Assembly: GCF_030867145.1 (NCBI RefSeq)
Contig: NC_134414.1
Location: 81,768,504-81,832,503 of the forward strand
DNA from: Opisthocomus hoazin
Taxonomy: Eukaryota; Chordata; Aves; Opisthocomiformes; Opisthocomidae
DNA length: 64,000 bases
Direction: 5' to 3'
Below the pieces are notes generated by a model. It saw only the letters and a list, made by a program, of their open reading frames with translations, was not told the DNA's origin and did no database searches. The position numbers and the translations under genes were made by a program. This document shows, piece by piece, positions 1 through 11,700 of the stretch (the stretch's first letter is position 1; the number at the start of each line of letters is the position of its first letter).

Positions 1-662
1 GCGCACGGACGCCTCGGCGCCGCGGGGCGCCCGGCCATGGGCACCGCGGCCCCCGCCGCGGCTTCAAGCCCGCCCTGCGGCGGCGGGGGGGGGCCGGGCG
101 CCGGCGAACTTAGGCGCGGGGGCGGCCCATGTGGGAGAGGTGCGACGCGCCCGGCTGCCCTGCAGGTCTCCGGCGAGAGCCATCCACGGGGGACGCGGAG
201 TCGCGGGGGGGACGCGGCGGGCGCCGCCGCCCCCGGCCCCGGGGGGGGGGGAGCGTGCGGGGGCAGGGGAGCCGCCGGCAGCGCGGGCAGCCCGGCCCCG
301 GCAGACTGGGACGGCGCCGGCCGGCGCGGCCCGCCCAGCCCCGCTTTTCCCTCCCTCTCTCCCTCCATCTCCCCGCCGCCGCCCCCCGCGCTCCCGCCCG
401 CCGCCGCGGTGCTGCGACCGCAGCGCGGTGCGGGGTGTGAGGGGGGGGTCCGGGGTTTCCCTTCCCCGTCCGCCCCCTCCGCCCGCGCTTGGCGTCTCCG
501 CCGCCCTCCCTGCGCGCTGCGGGCCGGCCGGGCCCGGGGCCGGCGGTGGAGAGGCGGCGGGGGCTGAGGCTCGGCCCCGCGAAGGCCGCCCCTCCGCACC
601 CCCGGTGGAGTCGAACGGCGTTTGCTGTTCGGGCAGGTCGGCCCCGGTCACGACCCGCCACG

Positions 663-680
663 CCCCCCCCCCCCCCCCCC
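663..680. repeat. C18 homopolymer
   Basis: Eighteen consecutive C residues inside the CpG island. This is a mononucleotide tract, probably length-variable and prone to assembly error. It directly abuts the palindrome at 683-726. Confidence 0.9.
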
Positions 681-682
681 GT

Positions 683-726
683 GGCCCTGTGGCCTTTGGT
701 GTCTACGCCAAAGGCGTCACAGGGCC
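683..726. other. Imperfect palindrome (hairpin-forming)
   Basis: The left arm GGCCCTGTGGCCTTTGGTGT and the reverse complement of the right arm (GGCCCTGTGACGCCTTTGG, then CGT) match apart from a small bulge and one mismatch, around a loop of about 4 nt. Such a long GC-rich stem could be transcribed as a structured 5' leader, be a cruciform, or be a small-RNA-like hairpin. No function is assigned. Confidence 0.7.
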
Positions 727-1316
727 GACGGCGCAAAAATGGGACAGGGAGATGGAGATCGGATGGAAGACCCTTGCTCGCACGCTCACGCCCTGTCACC
801 AGGTCGGCGCAGCCCTCAGCTCCCCCCCGAGCTCCGTGGGGCCAGAGGTCCCCGCACAGCGTCACATCGCGCACACGCCAGACCTGGCACTCGCCACCTG
901 AAGCCCTTCCGGACGCCAGGTGTCCAACGTGCTACGGCGGGCCACCACCGGGCTCCCGTGGAAGGAACCAGGTGCCCCAAGACCAGCCCTGTGCTGGGAG
1001 GCAACCAGGGATGCGGGTGGCCTTGCCTCAGGTCACCCGGGCAGGTGGCCAGCGAGAGCACGTGGGGCGGGACACGGGGCTCTTGCATGGCGTGGACAGC
1101 TGCTGGGGCAACACGAGGGCTTGTCACCTCAGATCTCTAGTGGAGACAGAGCCAGGTGTGCCGTCACAGAAGGGGCTCACTGGGTTTCGGTGCTGGGTAC
1201 AACTCTATCAAAACTGCAGAAGCAGGGGAGATATCTCGGAAGCATGCGAAGAGATGGGGCTGAAAGAAGCCTTGAGACATCATCCACCTGAGGAGGAGGA
1301 GAGCAACTTTATCAAG

Positions 1317-1392
1317 AGGGAAAAGGAAAGATGAAAACTTCAATACGTATGAACTGGATAAACGAAGGATAATCAAGTTTGAGAGGAAGAAG
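1317..1392 (+). CDS. Possible internal exon downstream of the CpG island
   Basis: A strong splice donor (GAAGAAG then GTAAGG) sits at 1392/1393. Reading back from it, one frame is open and highly charged, including DENFNTYELDKRRIIKFERK, with a usable but weak acceptor (ctttatcaag) at 1316. The exon would be 76 nt, entering in phase needing one base and leaving in phase 0. I do not recognise the peptide and found no partner exons to the right. It may be a chance open stretch. Confidence 0.2.
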
Positions 1393-4205
1393 GTAAGGTA
1401 ATGCTATATAGGTATTCCAGGCATAAACACCCTAGAGGAAAAAAACCTTATTAATGCTGAGTGTGGGGATTTAAGAAAGGGCAACGGAAAGAAAATATGA
1501 GAGAGAAACGCTAGGCTGTTAAATAAGGAGGCTTCTGGCACAGTGGAATGTCTGGAGGGTACGAGATAATATCCCAAGTGGATGTGTTGCAGGACACATT
1601 ACTCGAGTTTTTGAAAAAGCTGAGCTTTCTGACGCAGCAGGCATGGCAAGCCCTTCGGGGACACCCGCCGGGCTGCCCTGGCCTCTGAGGGCTGCCGTCC
1701 CTCGTCTGCAACCTGCCGATGGCCGGGTTTCCTTCCTCGTCCTTTCCGTGTGACCACCGTGCGCCGCGAGATTTCCGCTGAACGTGTTTTGTCTTTTTGA
1801 AATAGTCACATCTTGGCTGAAGCTTTAACGCTACCGGGGTACAAGTACCAAGTTCGTAAAATGCGGCTTGGGCTCCAAACAGCAACGCAGCTCCCTCATT
1901 TACCCTCCCCACTTCGAAGGAGGGCTAGACCCCGGAGGCAGGCTGTTGGGTGCTGATGTCGGATTCTTCGAGACGTCAAAAGCATCCAATTTTTTGTAAT
2001 CCTCTTGCTGGACACGAGTATCTCCTTGGCGGGAGGGTGCAATTCCACGTAGGCCAGTTGTGCGGCTGATTCTCACGCTCGAGCATTCGCGCGTTGCCGT
2101 CCGCCTTGCTGGGCTCGTCAGCTCTCCAGAAAGCGGTACCGAGGCTGGCGGTGTCAGACGCCGCAGCAGCAGCAGCGGCACGACGCCGTGCCGAGTGAAG
2201 TCTGGTGCCTCCGTACTTGTCAGCACGAGAAGCGAAATCACGCACCATCATTTCTGAGCCCAAAATGTGACTGGTTGTGTAACGTGTGCAGTCTGCTCTG
2301 AACAGGTTCTGAATTCTGCTGGTTTAATTTGCATCTACTTATGCACAAGGGCATCCCTGAGCAATTAAAAATATATAGCCTCTCCGTGTTTGATGTTCTG
2401 TCACTGGTGGAGTCTGAGCCAACACAGAAATCACAAGTTAAAAAGCGAATGTATTGCCAAAGCTGTCCTTAGTTGAGAAAGCTGATTTAAACAAGGAAGT
2501 AAACATAAAAAACCATCTTAGTTTTCAGATGTCTTATTAGTAAGCAGTGGGGAAGAAGGAAATCGATCTCTGCCAAGTGAAGAGAGATAACAGTGACAGA
2601 AAAATCATTTTAATTTCCACCTTGTAAGCTGGTATTAAATTAAACAGGAATACTAATACAAGTAGCTTTTAGTTTTCTCTTGCTCAATTCCCTTTGAAAA
2701 CGTGCTGCAGCAAATAAACATCTGCAAGAAAGAACACACACAAAAGGCGGGTGAGAAGACCCACAGCCACCAGCTAATGCAGGCAGCTTTTAACGCCCAA
2801 ATTAAATCCCGTGCTAACGTATCGAATGCTTACGTGACATAGATGGCACAAGGAGACCGGGCGCTTTCTTCTTAAGCCCACAGGCAGCCGTAGCCATATG
2901 GAATTATCACAGCTCCCTCTGGGCTCTCCAGTCCTCCTGCCAGGGTGTTTACTCAGACCGGCTAGAACCTACTGGAAAGATGGTTTTACGTTCCCAGGCT
3001 TGGACAGTTTATGTCACCACAGCGGGGACAAATCCTGCCGGCTCACAGCACATCCCTGGTCTGGGAGGGGTTCCGAAGGCATCGAATCCCCGGGAGCGGG
3101 CTGCGGTGTGTGAGAAGGGGTCTGTGGTGGTGGGTGAGGCTTGTGCCGACAGAGTTGGCTGCTTGGAGGGGTTGTAACTATTAATCCTCTCTCACCGCAA
3201 ACCCGAGACCGGCAGCAACGCAAACCCAATGTATTTGCTTCTGGCAGTGAAGGCAGATAGGGCAGAAGACTGATGAGGTCGGATGGAAATAAGTAACATT
3301 TTAAAATTCCTTTGCCAGTGAAAACAGCCAGTCAGCCTAATCCCTGTCTTTTTTTAGGGCAGTTGCTTTTGCCTGCAACTTCGGGGCTGTCAGTGAAAGG
3401 CTGGTGATTTTCACTGGTGTTAGCTGGAGGCGATTCCGGTCCAGAAAGTCAAACACAGACTGATCTTTCACTGCATGTCTGGTTTCCAATGGTTTCACGG
3501 GAATTTTAGATGCAAAAAACCCGTAAGGAGATATATTCTGTTTTATTAGAATGATTTTGAGACCCACAGAACAATTCTCATCTAAGATGCCCGGTGAACG
3601 CACATGGCCAACTGTTCCTGGGATGTGTCTGCACTAAAGAGGGCCACACATGTTCGAAATACAGAAGGCAATTGTCAACGAGCGAGCTAGGGTATGGCCA
3701 TTTGTCTGGCATTGCTGCACGGTGCTCAAAGACTATTAATTTAGCCCGACTGTCGGTCTATTGTCTTAATAGTCACTATTTTTTGCTGTAGAAGTTTTAT
3801 CACCGACGTCAACAAAACCAGAATTTTACCTAATTACAAGAAAGTACAATGAAATTAGTGAAAAATGGAGTCTAATCTAATAAGAGAGTACTCGACTATG
3901 AACAGTCACAGGAAAACACATTTTTTAAGGGACTGATGATGTGTTTCAGAGCCTTCCCCCTCTGTAACATCTTTCAAATCATTTCCAAGCCAGAAGTGAC
4001 CACGAGCTGATGGAACAACTGCCTGGCAGCTGACCCTGTAGCTTTAGTGATTTTCTGAGTGAATGTACGTCTATATCATAAAAACACTGACGCAAGTGTC
4101 ACTAGTTAGATGGGACAAATCCCCAGGTTACACGTCAGGCCTCAAAACTGCTTTTTAGGCCAAATGTGCTGCTGCCGAGACAGTGTCTCTGCTGTGAATT
4201 AGAAG
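1393..4205. other. No gene recognised
   Basis: Non-repetitive DNA of falling GC content. Short open frames exist on both strands but none has a recognisable motif or a good pair of splice sites. No repeat was recognised. Confidence 0.5.
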
Positions 4206-5615
4206 AGAGTTACCAGTCACCTCATGTTTCATGATGATGGGCACAGCATAAAAGCACGGGCAGACAGGAACAGGCGGCACGAAGAGCAATCAAAGAAACA
4301 AAACAGATCTCCCTCTCAAAAGAGGAAACTAGAAAACAAGCTCCGAGTTATCAGTGATGTTTTAATAATGGACCTCCATCTGGTCAGCTATTTGGACGAC
4401 CCAAAGTAATGAGAGAACTGGAAATATGAGAGTTCGTCATCCGCCTGCATTGTTCAGAAGATGCAGCTTAGCGTAAGGGGGTGTGAAACTTGACAGTCTG
4501 GGAGGATTCACAGCAAGGAGTAATGGTCATTTATGGGGGGGGAAAAAAAGCTTGTTGGCCACAGTAAAGAACAGATTAAATGGGTCCTCAGCACAACACA
4601 GCTTTGAAAAAAAGATGTTCTTTATAGAATACCCAAGAGCAGAAATGCAGGAAGGAGACAGGAGTTACATGTTGTCACGCTGCATCACGTCAGTAATGCC
4701 CTCCTGGGGTACTGGAGTTCCACTTTCCAGGTTAGTGTTTGGGGAAAAAAAGGCAAGAAATAACAACTAAAACAACTCAAGGCTGTAAGAATGGATTTTT
4801 ATCAAATCAAAGCCTCAAACCGAGACAGAAAATCAGGTAGCTCTTCTTGCCCAGGCTCTCTTGAAGCTGTGGACACAAGCCCTCCTGCCTTTCCACGAGA
4901 GATGACAAAAGAGGATGGCCCATTCTGTTTGCCTTTGGGTTTACTCAGCGGCCCCTCGGGCATCTTGCAGGGCATCTGGCTTGTGGCACAGGCAATTACG
5001 CTTGGGGTGGTGTTTGTGCCATTCCCTCCCACGAAAAAGAGGGAAAATTGTTCACATGATCGTGCAGGAACTAGCGTGGCCTGGTCACAGGGACCGTGCT
5101 CGCCTTCTTCCCAGGCTGAATTTCCTCCTGCACCTAGCTAAGGCTGTGGCTGATGCCAGCTGGATTTGTTCTCAATGTCGTTGCCCACCAGAGCAGCTCC
5201 TGGCACTGCTGACAGACTGCGAGACCAAGCTACATGGCCCTGTGGTTACGCGGAGGGGTTGAGACTCAGCAAAGTTCAGTCCCGCTCCTGCCCGGGTCAC
5301 TGCTCCGCTATCCAAATTTGGGCGATCTACTTAATTCTGCTGTCCAGGACCAGTAGCAAGTGGATACAACTGCATTGCTGTATTGTTGTGCATGTAACTT
5401 CACAAAATACTGCATGTTCTTGAGTATCAGCCCTTTTCTGAGATTTCAGCCACCTGTTATGGGAGCTCAGGGAGGAGGAACATGTGATTTGACAGATATG
5501 CTTCCCTCACGAGAGAAGTCAAGCTGTTTAGAGAATGAAGGTACTCTTCAAATTGCCACTTGCGAAAAACCCCAGCTGCACTTTTGTTCTTCAATTTCAT
5601 CTATAGGAATTTGAA
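4206..5615 (+). other. Run of unrecognised plus-strand open frames
   Basis: Several plus-strand open frames follow each other: 61 codons ending at 4409, 95 codons at 4483-4770, 116 codons at 4791-5141, then smaller ones to 5614. The first contains a charged stretch (RNRRHEEQSKKQNRSPSQKR). They lie in different frames with no clear splice sites linking them. I see no domain. They could be fragments of an old retrocopy or chance. Confidence 0.2.
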
Positions 5616-8520
5616 AACATGGAATAAACTCAGCAAGCCAGTTAAGGAAAAGGAGGGGCAACGGAGGTATCTCTGACCTCGTTGTCCATCAGCGATTTTG
5701 ATACTTGTCTTTCAGATCAGAGGACAGAGGAGGGCTTATGTTAGGCACAAGTCCATCTGAAGAGCTAGTTAATATGGCTCAGCTGTGTTTCCATCAGATT
5801 TCAAAAGAGAATTGTGTTCCTGCCTTCTCCTTGCTACCTGGTACAATGGTGGAGAAGTCTATAAATAAAGATTTTTCTGTTTGACTCTTTTCAGATATGC
5901 TAACCAGTCTTTCGTCCCTTAGTGCCGGAAGAGAGAACAAAGTCAGTTAATTAGACCTCATCCTCCTATTCCCTTCTCTTCCCTTCCCTTCCCAACTTAA
6001 CTCATCCGACATGCTCCTACATGAGCATTCTACCAATACCTTGGGTTATGGATTTTTCATTTGCACTGCAGCAGAAACTGTCCTTTTATACTACACATTT
6101 GGAATGAAAAATCTCTGCTGGGAACCAAAACCAGAGGCAAGCTATTTGCAAAACATTGAGGAATTGCCCGACGTTGGCCCGAGGAGTTCAGTGGAAGAGC
6201 TGGGGGGGAAGCTTTCTGTTCTTGCATGCATGTTTAGAGAACCCCTTCTGAGTTAAAGATTTGGATACTGGTAAATTATATTGAATCTGAGGTAAAGGTT
6301 TGGATCAAAACAGACTCCATTCAAGTTAAAATCTTTTCCTCTACCCAGCGGCCATCCAACAGGACTTCAGTTCTAACAGCCCCACTCACATTTGCCGCTG
6401 GATAAACAGTTCGGCTGTGATGGAGATCGGCTCCAACAATCAAGCTGTCATTTAAAGAGCAGCAAGATGGCCTGAGACAAAATGATAGCTCACGTGCAGT
6501 GTGAAAGAGATCGATATGACCAGCAGAAGGCTCTGTTGTAGGTCTATTTAAAAGGCGAAGAGAGATGTATTCTGCAGGGAGTGAACTAGTTTTGTCTTCC
6601 ATCTATCTCTTGCTAATAGTAAGGAGAGGTTAGACATGGTCACTGTTAAATGCTGTTACCCTTTAATTGCGCTCATATTTTCTCCTGCAGAATTCTTCAT
6701 TTTGCAGGAGTCACGTGTATGTTTGACTTGTTCCTCTGTTTCTGTGCAATAAGAAGTCAAACTGGGCAGCTAAGGAAAATGAATCCCGAGCTCGCTCAAG
6801 GAGCAGATCAGTACCTCTGCTTCTGCTGGGTGCTGGCAATGCATCTCCCTTTCTGCTCTCTGTAGCAGAGTGGTGCTGGTGTTCCCTCATCAGGATCCCC
6901 ATTGTTTTGAGCATTTTGCTAGCAGACAGCAAAAGGCAATCTGCGTTTGAACTCTAGTCAGAGGAAAGCTGGAACGTGTGTGCAACAAATAAGGCACTGG
7001 GGAAAGTAGGTCAGCGCTGGTCATGGCAGAACCACTTGTTTAAACAAACGTGCAGGATTACCAGGTTTTGCACAGATCAGTCCTGGGTGAGGCATGTAAC
7101 TCGGCTGAGAAGCTTTGTTTATCACAGCATCTCCCGGGCCTCGCAAAGCACCTGCGTTTAATAGCGGACGCACAGCCACTGTCAGGGTGAGGTCTTAATG
7201 ATGGTCACTAGGAGAAGACTATTGCTAAATCGGAGATTGCTTTTATTCAGAGCAAGCAAAAGTTTGTTTTGAAGAAGTATAATGAATTCAGCTAATTGAA
7301 TTTATTCTCACATAATTACTGGCAAAAATTTCTAATGTCCTGTAACCTATTGTGAGACTGTGACAAAACGGGGGTTTTTTGTGATATCTAGCAGCCCTTC
7401 AGATTCAAGTTGGACCCAAGTATAGCACTTAGAATGCTTGATCTGTCTTTAAGGATTTTGTTATTATTCCTCTTCATTGCTATAGGCTGCACTCTGCTGC
7501 AGTAGGGGTGTGTTTTCTGAAATAGATATTCAAAGAGAAACCATATAGAGATACACAGTACAAGCATTGCGCACTTGTCCGAAAGGATAGACAGAGAAGT
7601 CAAGAGAAGTGTGTTAATGTTCTCTTCAAAGCACCATGTCCGAGTCAGGGGAATGAAAGGAGGAGAGTGGTGCAGCGGGATCAGTAACAGACCGGGATTC
7701 TGGCAGTGTGAATGCTGTAATTTTTCTTACCCAGATCACCCCATCTTCCTTCCGAGCCCCGAGCACCTGCGCTGGCTGCTTTCTCAGGCGCTCCCTTCCC
7801 AAGAGGCGGCTCAGCTCTGGGCACGTGGGTCAGATGCAGGCTGAGGAGTCACAGCCAGGAGGTTCGTGTGCCTGCAGCCGCCTGGAAAGCAGCACCCTGC
7901 CGTTCCTCTCCAGCGTTCTGCAAAACAGGCACGTTTTGCTGCACAGCAGAGCTTGTCACCCACATTTTGACAAAGCCAGTCACAATAGCTTGACACTTTT
8001 AATTGAACATTATGGAAATCTCAGTAGTTAAGATTGATTTTCTGTCTTTTAACCACACTGTACTTTAGTGAAATACTGAAGCATGGAGAAGAGAACTTTC
8101 TTGGTCATTCAGGGACATGGACACTGGGAAGCTCGAGGGGAATTAGGGGGGCACATAGTGGATAGTTAAGAATTTTCGTCTGCAGGAATTTCCAATGAAA
8201 AACACCCATGTCCTAAAAACAAGTTCTCGATGGAGACATTTCAGATTTGGAGAGAGTTTCTTGTTTTACACTGGGAAAACTGGCACGCTGCTTCAGTGGT
8301 GCCTGGGTAGATGAATCTTGCCAGCTCTGTTCTCCGCCTACAGGACTGTATCAGAAGCTCACCGTGTGGCAGCAAGTGTTTCAGCTCTCCACCATCTTGA
8401 CCCTTCTCCTGCTTGCTTCTCTCTGGTATCCGGGCAAACAGGATAAGGCTGCCATAACCTTCATTCTCTCTCGTGAAGCTTAAATCAGATCTATGCTCAC
8501 CTCTTTGTGTAATGTCACCT
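5616..8520. other. No gene recognised
   Basis: AT-rich single-copy-looking DNA. A short CCCTT-type pyrimidine repeat lies at about 5968-5994. Nothing else is supported. Confidence 0.5.
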
Positions 8521-8524
8521 TGAA

Positions 8525-8700
8525 GTATAGTTCAATGGGTAGAGGTAGAATGCACCAGAATTGGGTTCAGTTTCCTGCTCTGCTGCAGGCTCCTTGGATA
8601 GCACTAAAAAAGTCACTTAGCCGGAAGGTGTAAAAGAGGGATAATAATAACTCCCTCCACTAGAGTTAGGAGTCTCAGGATAAGTGCAGTAAAGGCAAGG
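8525..8700 (+). mobile_element. MIR-like tRNA-derived SINE, degraded
   Basis: The order of short blocks matches the MIR family layout. A 'gggttcagtttcctgctctg' block (tRNA B-box side and core) is followed by 'aagtcacttag', then 'gtaaaagagggataataata', a 'ctccctccactagagttagg' stretch and 'ggataagtgcagtaaag'. MIR SINEs are ancient elements shared across amniotes. This copy is diverged and lacks a clear A box and tail. The call rests on recalled family layout; a repeat-library search would settle it. Confidence 0.7.
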
Positions 8701-11700
8701 AGTAGCCATATGTGACAGAGAATGGAGCATATCCACACCATAGATACATGCGATCATCTGAAAGAGGAACAGACTCACAGTGCAGAACTTGAAAACTGTG
8801 TATGCTTGCTGTAGTCATTAAGGCCATCTTGAAGGCAGGTGTGGGGAAGTTAAAAATCAGGTGAGCTCCTGAAATTCTGGCTTTTTATGCCCTCTGCATC
8901 TGAAATGGGTGGTGGAAGCTACAGCTACTGCCACTGGCACCAGTGTGTGTTGCCCAGTATGACCAGAACAATACTGGTCCATGGTGTCAAGAAGGAACAG
9001 TCAGATTCTGACCTGTGACACCTTTCTTATGTCAGTGGCGAGTTTGGGATGGTTCCTTCGGAAAGGATTAAAAAGCTCATCCTGATCACAAAACATCTCG
9101 CAGGGGGACTGTATAGAGCAGAAGAATGTGGAAGTGAGTGAGAGACCTTCACTGCTGGGGAGAGACACTCTTCTTACATTGCAGCAGTCTGTACTAGTAG
9201 GAGATGTTTTCTTTTTACGTTGGTGAAGCAAATCTAGAGTAGTGAGTAAAATTAAAGCCTGTCAATCAATGAGGCCAACTGATTTCAGCACAGAAACACA
9301 GTTGCTACTTCTCATGTCTCACAGACACTGCATATTATTTATTTTAGCACAAGGTGCTAAGTGGTGTTTACTCTGGGCACAAAAGAGTACAGGTTTTAAA
9401 AAAATCTGAAAATGGAACAGACTTCCAGACCCTTCAAGGGTCTGGAAAAGGTTTTGTTGCAAAACCTGGAGCTAGACAGATGATATTCAAACACAAAATA
9501 AAAACCATCTTCCAGCATCGTACATCAATGGTCATGAAATTATCATATTTTTTTTATAAAGGCTAAATCTAGGGGATAGATAGGTTAAGCTTTACTGAAA
9601 TGGTTCATATTTGCCTTCATAAAAGATAAAACTAGCAGGCTTTCATCACAGTTGAAGTGGTTGAATTAAGCCAATCATTTCTCCTAAAGGAGATGTAGAG
9701 TCTAATAGGAACCAGTGCATACTCTTTGCTCCCATGTATACCTGGACAATCTCTGCTAGTTTCTGTTAATTCTAGTAATTGTCTTCATAACATTGTTCTC
9801 CTCTTTCACATTTTGCCAGCCACAGCCGTTTATTTGGCAAAAATATTGAGGTTGCAGAGTTACTACACGTGATGCACAATTGGTGTAAGGGCCAATAGCC
9901 TTGAAAATATGCACCCATCATCCTGTCCTTTGTTGTACAGTACTTCACACAGGTTTGTCTTCATCTTTCCCCTCGTGTAGAAATTGGGACAGCTACCAAT
10001 ACTTTGTAAGAACATGTAAGTGAAATATGAAATCAAAACAAGAGTAGAAACTAGACCTGGAAAGCGGCAGAAGTCAGGTTACAAACATTTTTCCATTTCT
10101 GTCTTTGTGTCTGCATGGCCAATTTTTCAGCTGAATCCCCCACCATCAATGTCAGTGGACTTTCATCATTAATGGAAGCGAGGGCAAGCACTTGCTGGAA
10201 TTTTCTGATTTTTATGTATTGCTTTTAAATTCTTTATATGGTCGTCTTCTCTATTTCCATAACTTTTTCTCTGTCAGTCTGGTTATTTATGTTGACCCCA
10301 GTGATGCAGCATTCGGCTACCTCTAAAGTCTGCGGTTCTACCTCGGTGATGTGTTAAGCTAATGAAAACCTAGTTGTACGGGTAGTTTGCTGAGTATCAG
10401 TAGTTTTGAAAGCATGTAATAATATTTCTAGTTGGTAGAAATGATTTCTGTCAAGAGGAGAGAGCTCTCGTCAGGGATAAACACCTGCATAGTACAATAC
10501 TAATAATTCCTAAGGGTGCCTGCTGGGTTGGTTTTTTCATTCATTTCTTCTTGTCTGAGAGCTCCACCTAATGGGACCGAAAGGAAGATATCAACCGCTC
10601 AGATTTTCCACTAAAATCCCTCTTTCTATTTCTATGCAGGTGTTTGTGTGTCTTCAGAAAGGAGGGTGTGGGAAGAGGTGCATCCTGTGACTTTTGGAGT
10701 GAAGGACAATTAGTGAACAGGAATTCTGTATTACGTTATCTTCTTTTTTAATAACACGGAGTTTGAACATACTGCAATTTCTGTAAAGGCAAATTTAATA
10801 TAGATAAACTAAATGTCTCCCAATTTTTGCACTCAGTTTGCTTAGCTGCAAGATCTATTATCTTGAACAGACAGAGCTTCTTACCTGTGCATACCACTAC
10901 TGCATATCACTGCAGCACTTTTCCTAGGTACAAAATACAGCTTGCAAGATCAGGGTCCAAATCTGCAGAGGGAATAAATTAGACCGCAGCACTACTCTTA
11001 TTCACACAAACTAACAGGAGAATGGTATTATTACTGCTCTGGGGACATTGGTGACAAAGCATTCCCAAAGATGAAATTTCCACAGTCAGTATTGCCACCT
11101 GCAAGCATTCAGAAATAACGAACGAGTCTTCCTTCCCCCCCGGCCTCTGCCAGTGATGTATAATCATAAAAATCATGAGCCTGCCTTTTATATTAAATTT
11201 ATTCCATATTTCCAATTTTTTATTTTTGCCGAAATAATGTTTTCAGGCTTTTCTTTGCAACAAGGAGGTGTAGAAATTCCCCCTTTCTGCAGTGAAAGCT
11301 GAGATCCTCGCAGTAACCAAGATGCTTTAGTATCCAAGAGCTGACGAACGTGACATAGAACACCATTAGACTTGAAACCTATAACAAACAAGGCAATTGT
11401 GTGTAATATTTTAAATATCATACTCACATTACTGATGAGGTGTTATTTGGCCTCAGCACAGAGAGTTAAATCAAATGTAAGATGTAACAGGGCCAGCAAG
11501 AAAAGCAGAGACACAAATCCTTGAAAATGCAATATGAGGATGCTCTTTGTTGGGGCATACACGCTTTCTGATACCTGGCAGACTAAGAGCAATTTACTCT
11601 TCAAAGTCTAAATATGAGCTAAAGGAGGATGCTAGGCTAGAAAGAGGGCTGTGGGCGCTGACAGATGTCGAAGAAAATAGAGAGAAAATGCAGTCAGCAG

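Larger units (their letters stand above)
1..900. promoter_or_regulatory. CpG island at left window edge
   Basis: Very GC-rich and dense in CpG, with long G and C runs and GC-box-like stretches, falling off to ordinary composition after about 900. In a vertebrate genome this marks a promoter and first-exon region. The edge cuts it, so orientation cannot be fixed. All three frames are open for long stretches on both strands, which reflects composition and not coding. A possible plus-strand exon follows at about 1317-1392. Confidence 0.75.

Noticed and set aside
37..901. Long Ala/Gly/Pro/Arg open frames on both strands
   Set aside because: All frames are open because of very high GC; no motif, no clear donor and no codon pattern.
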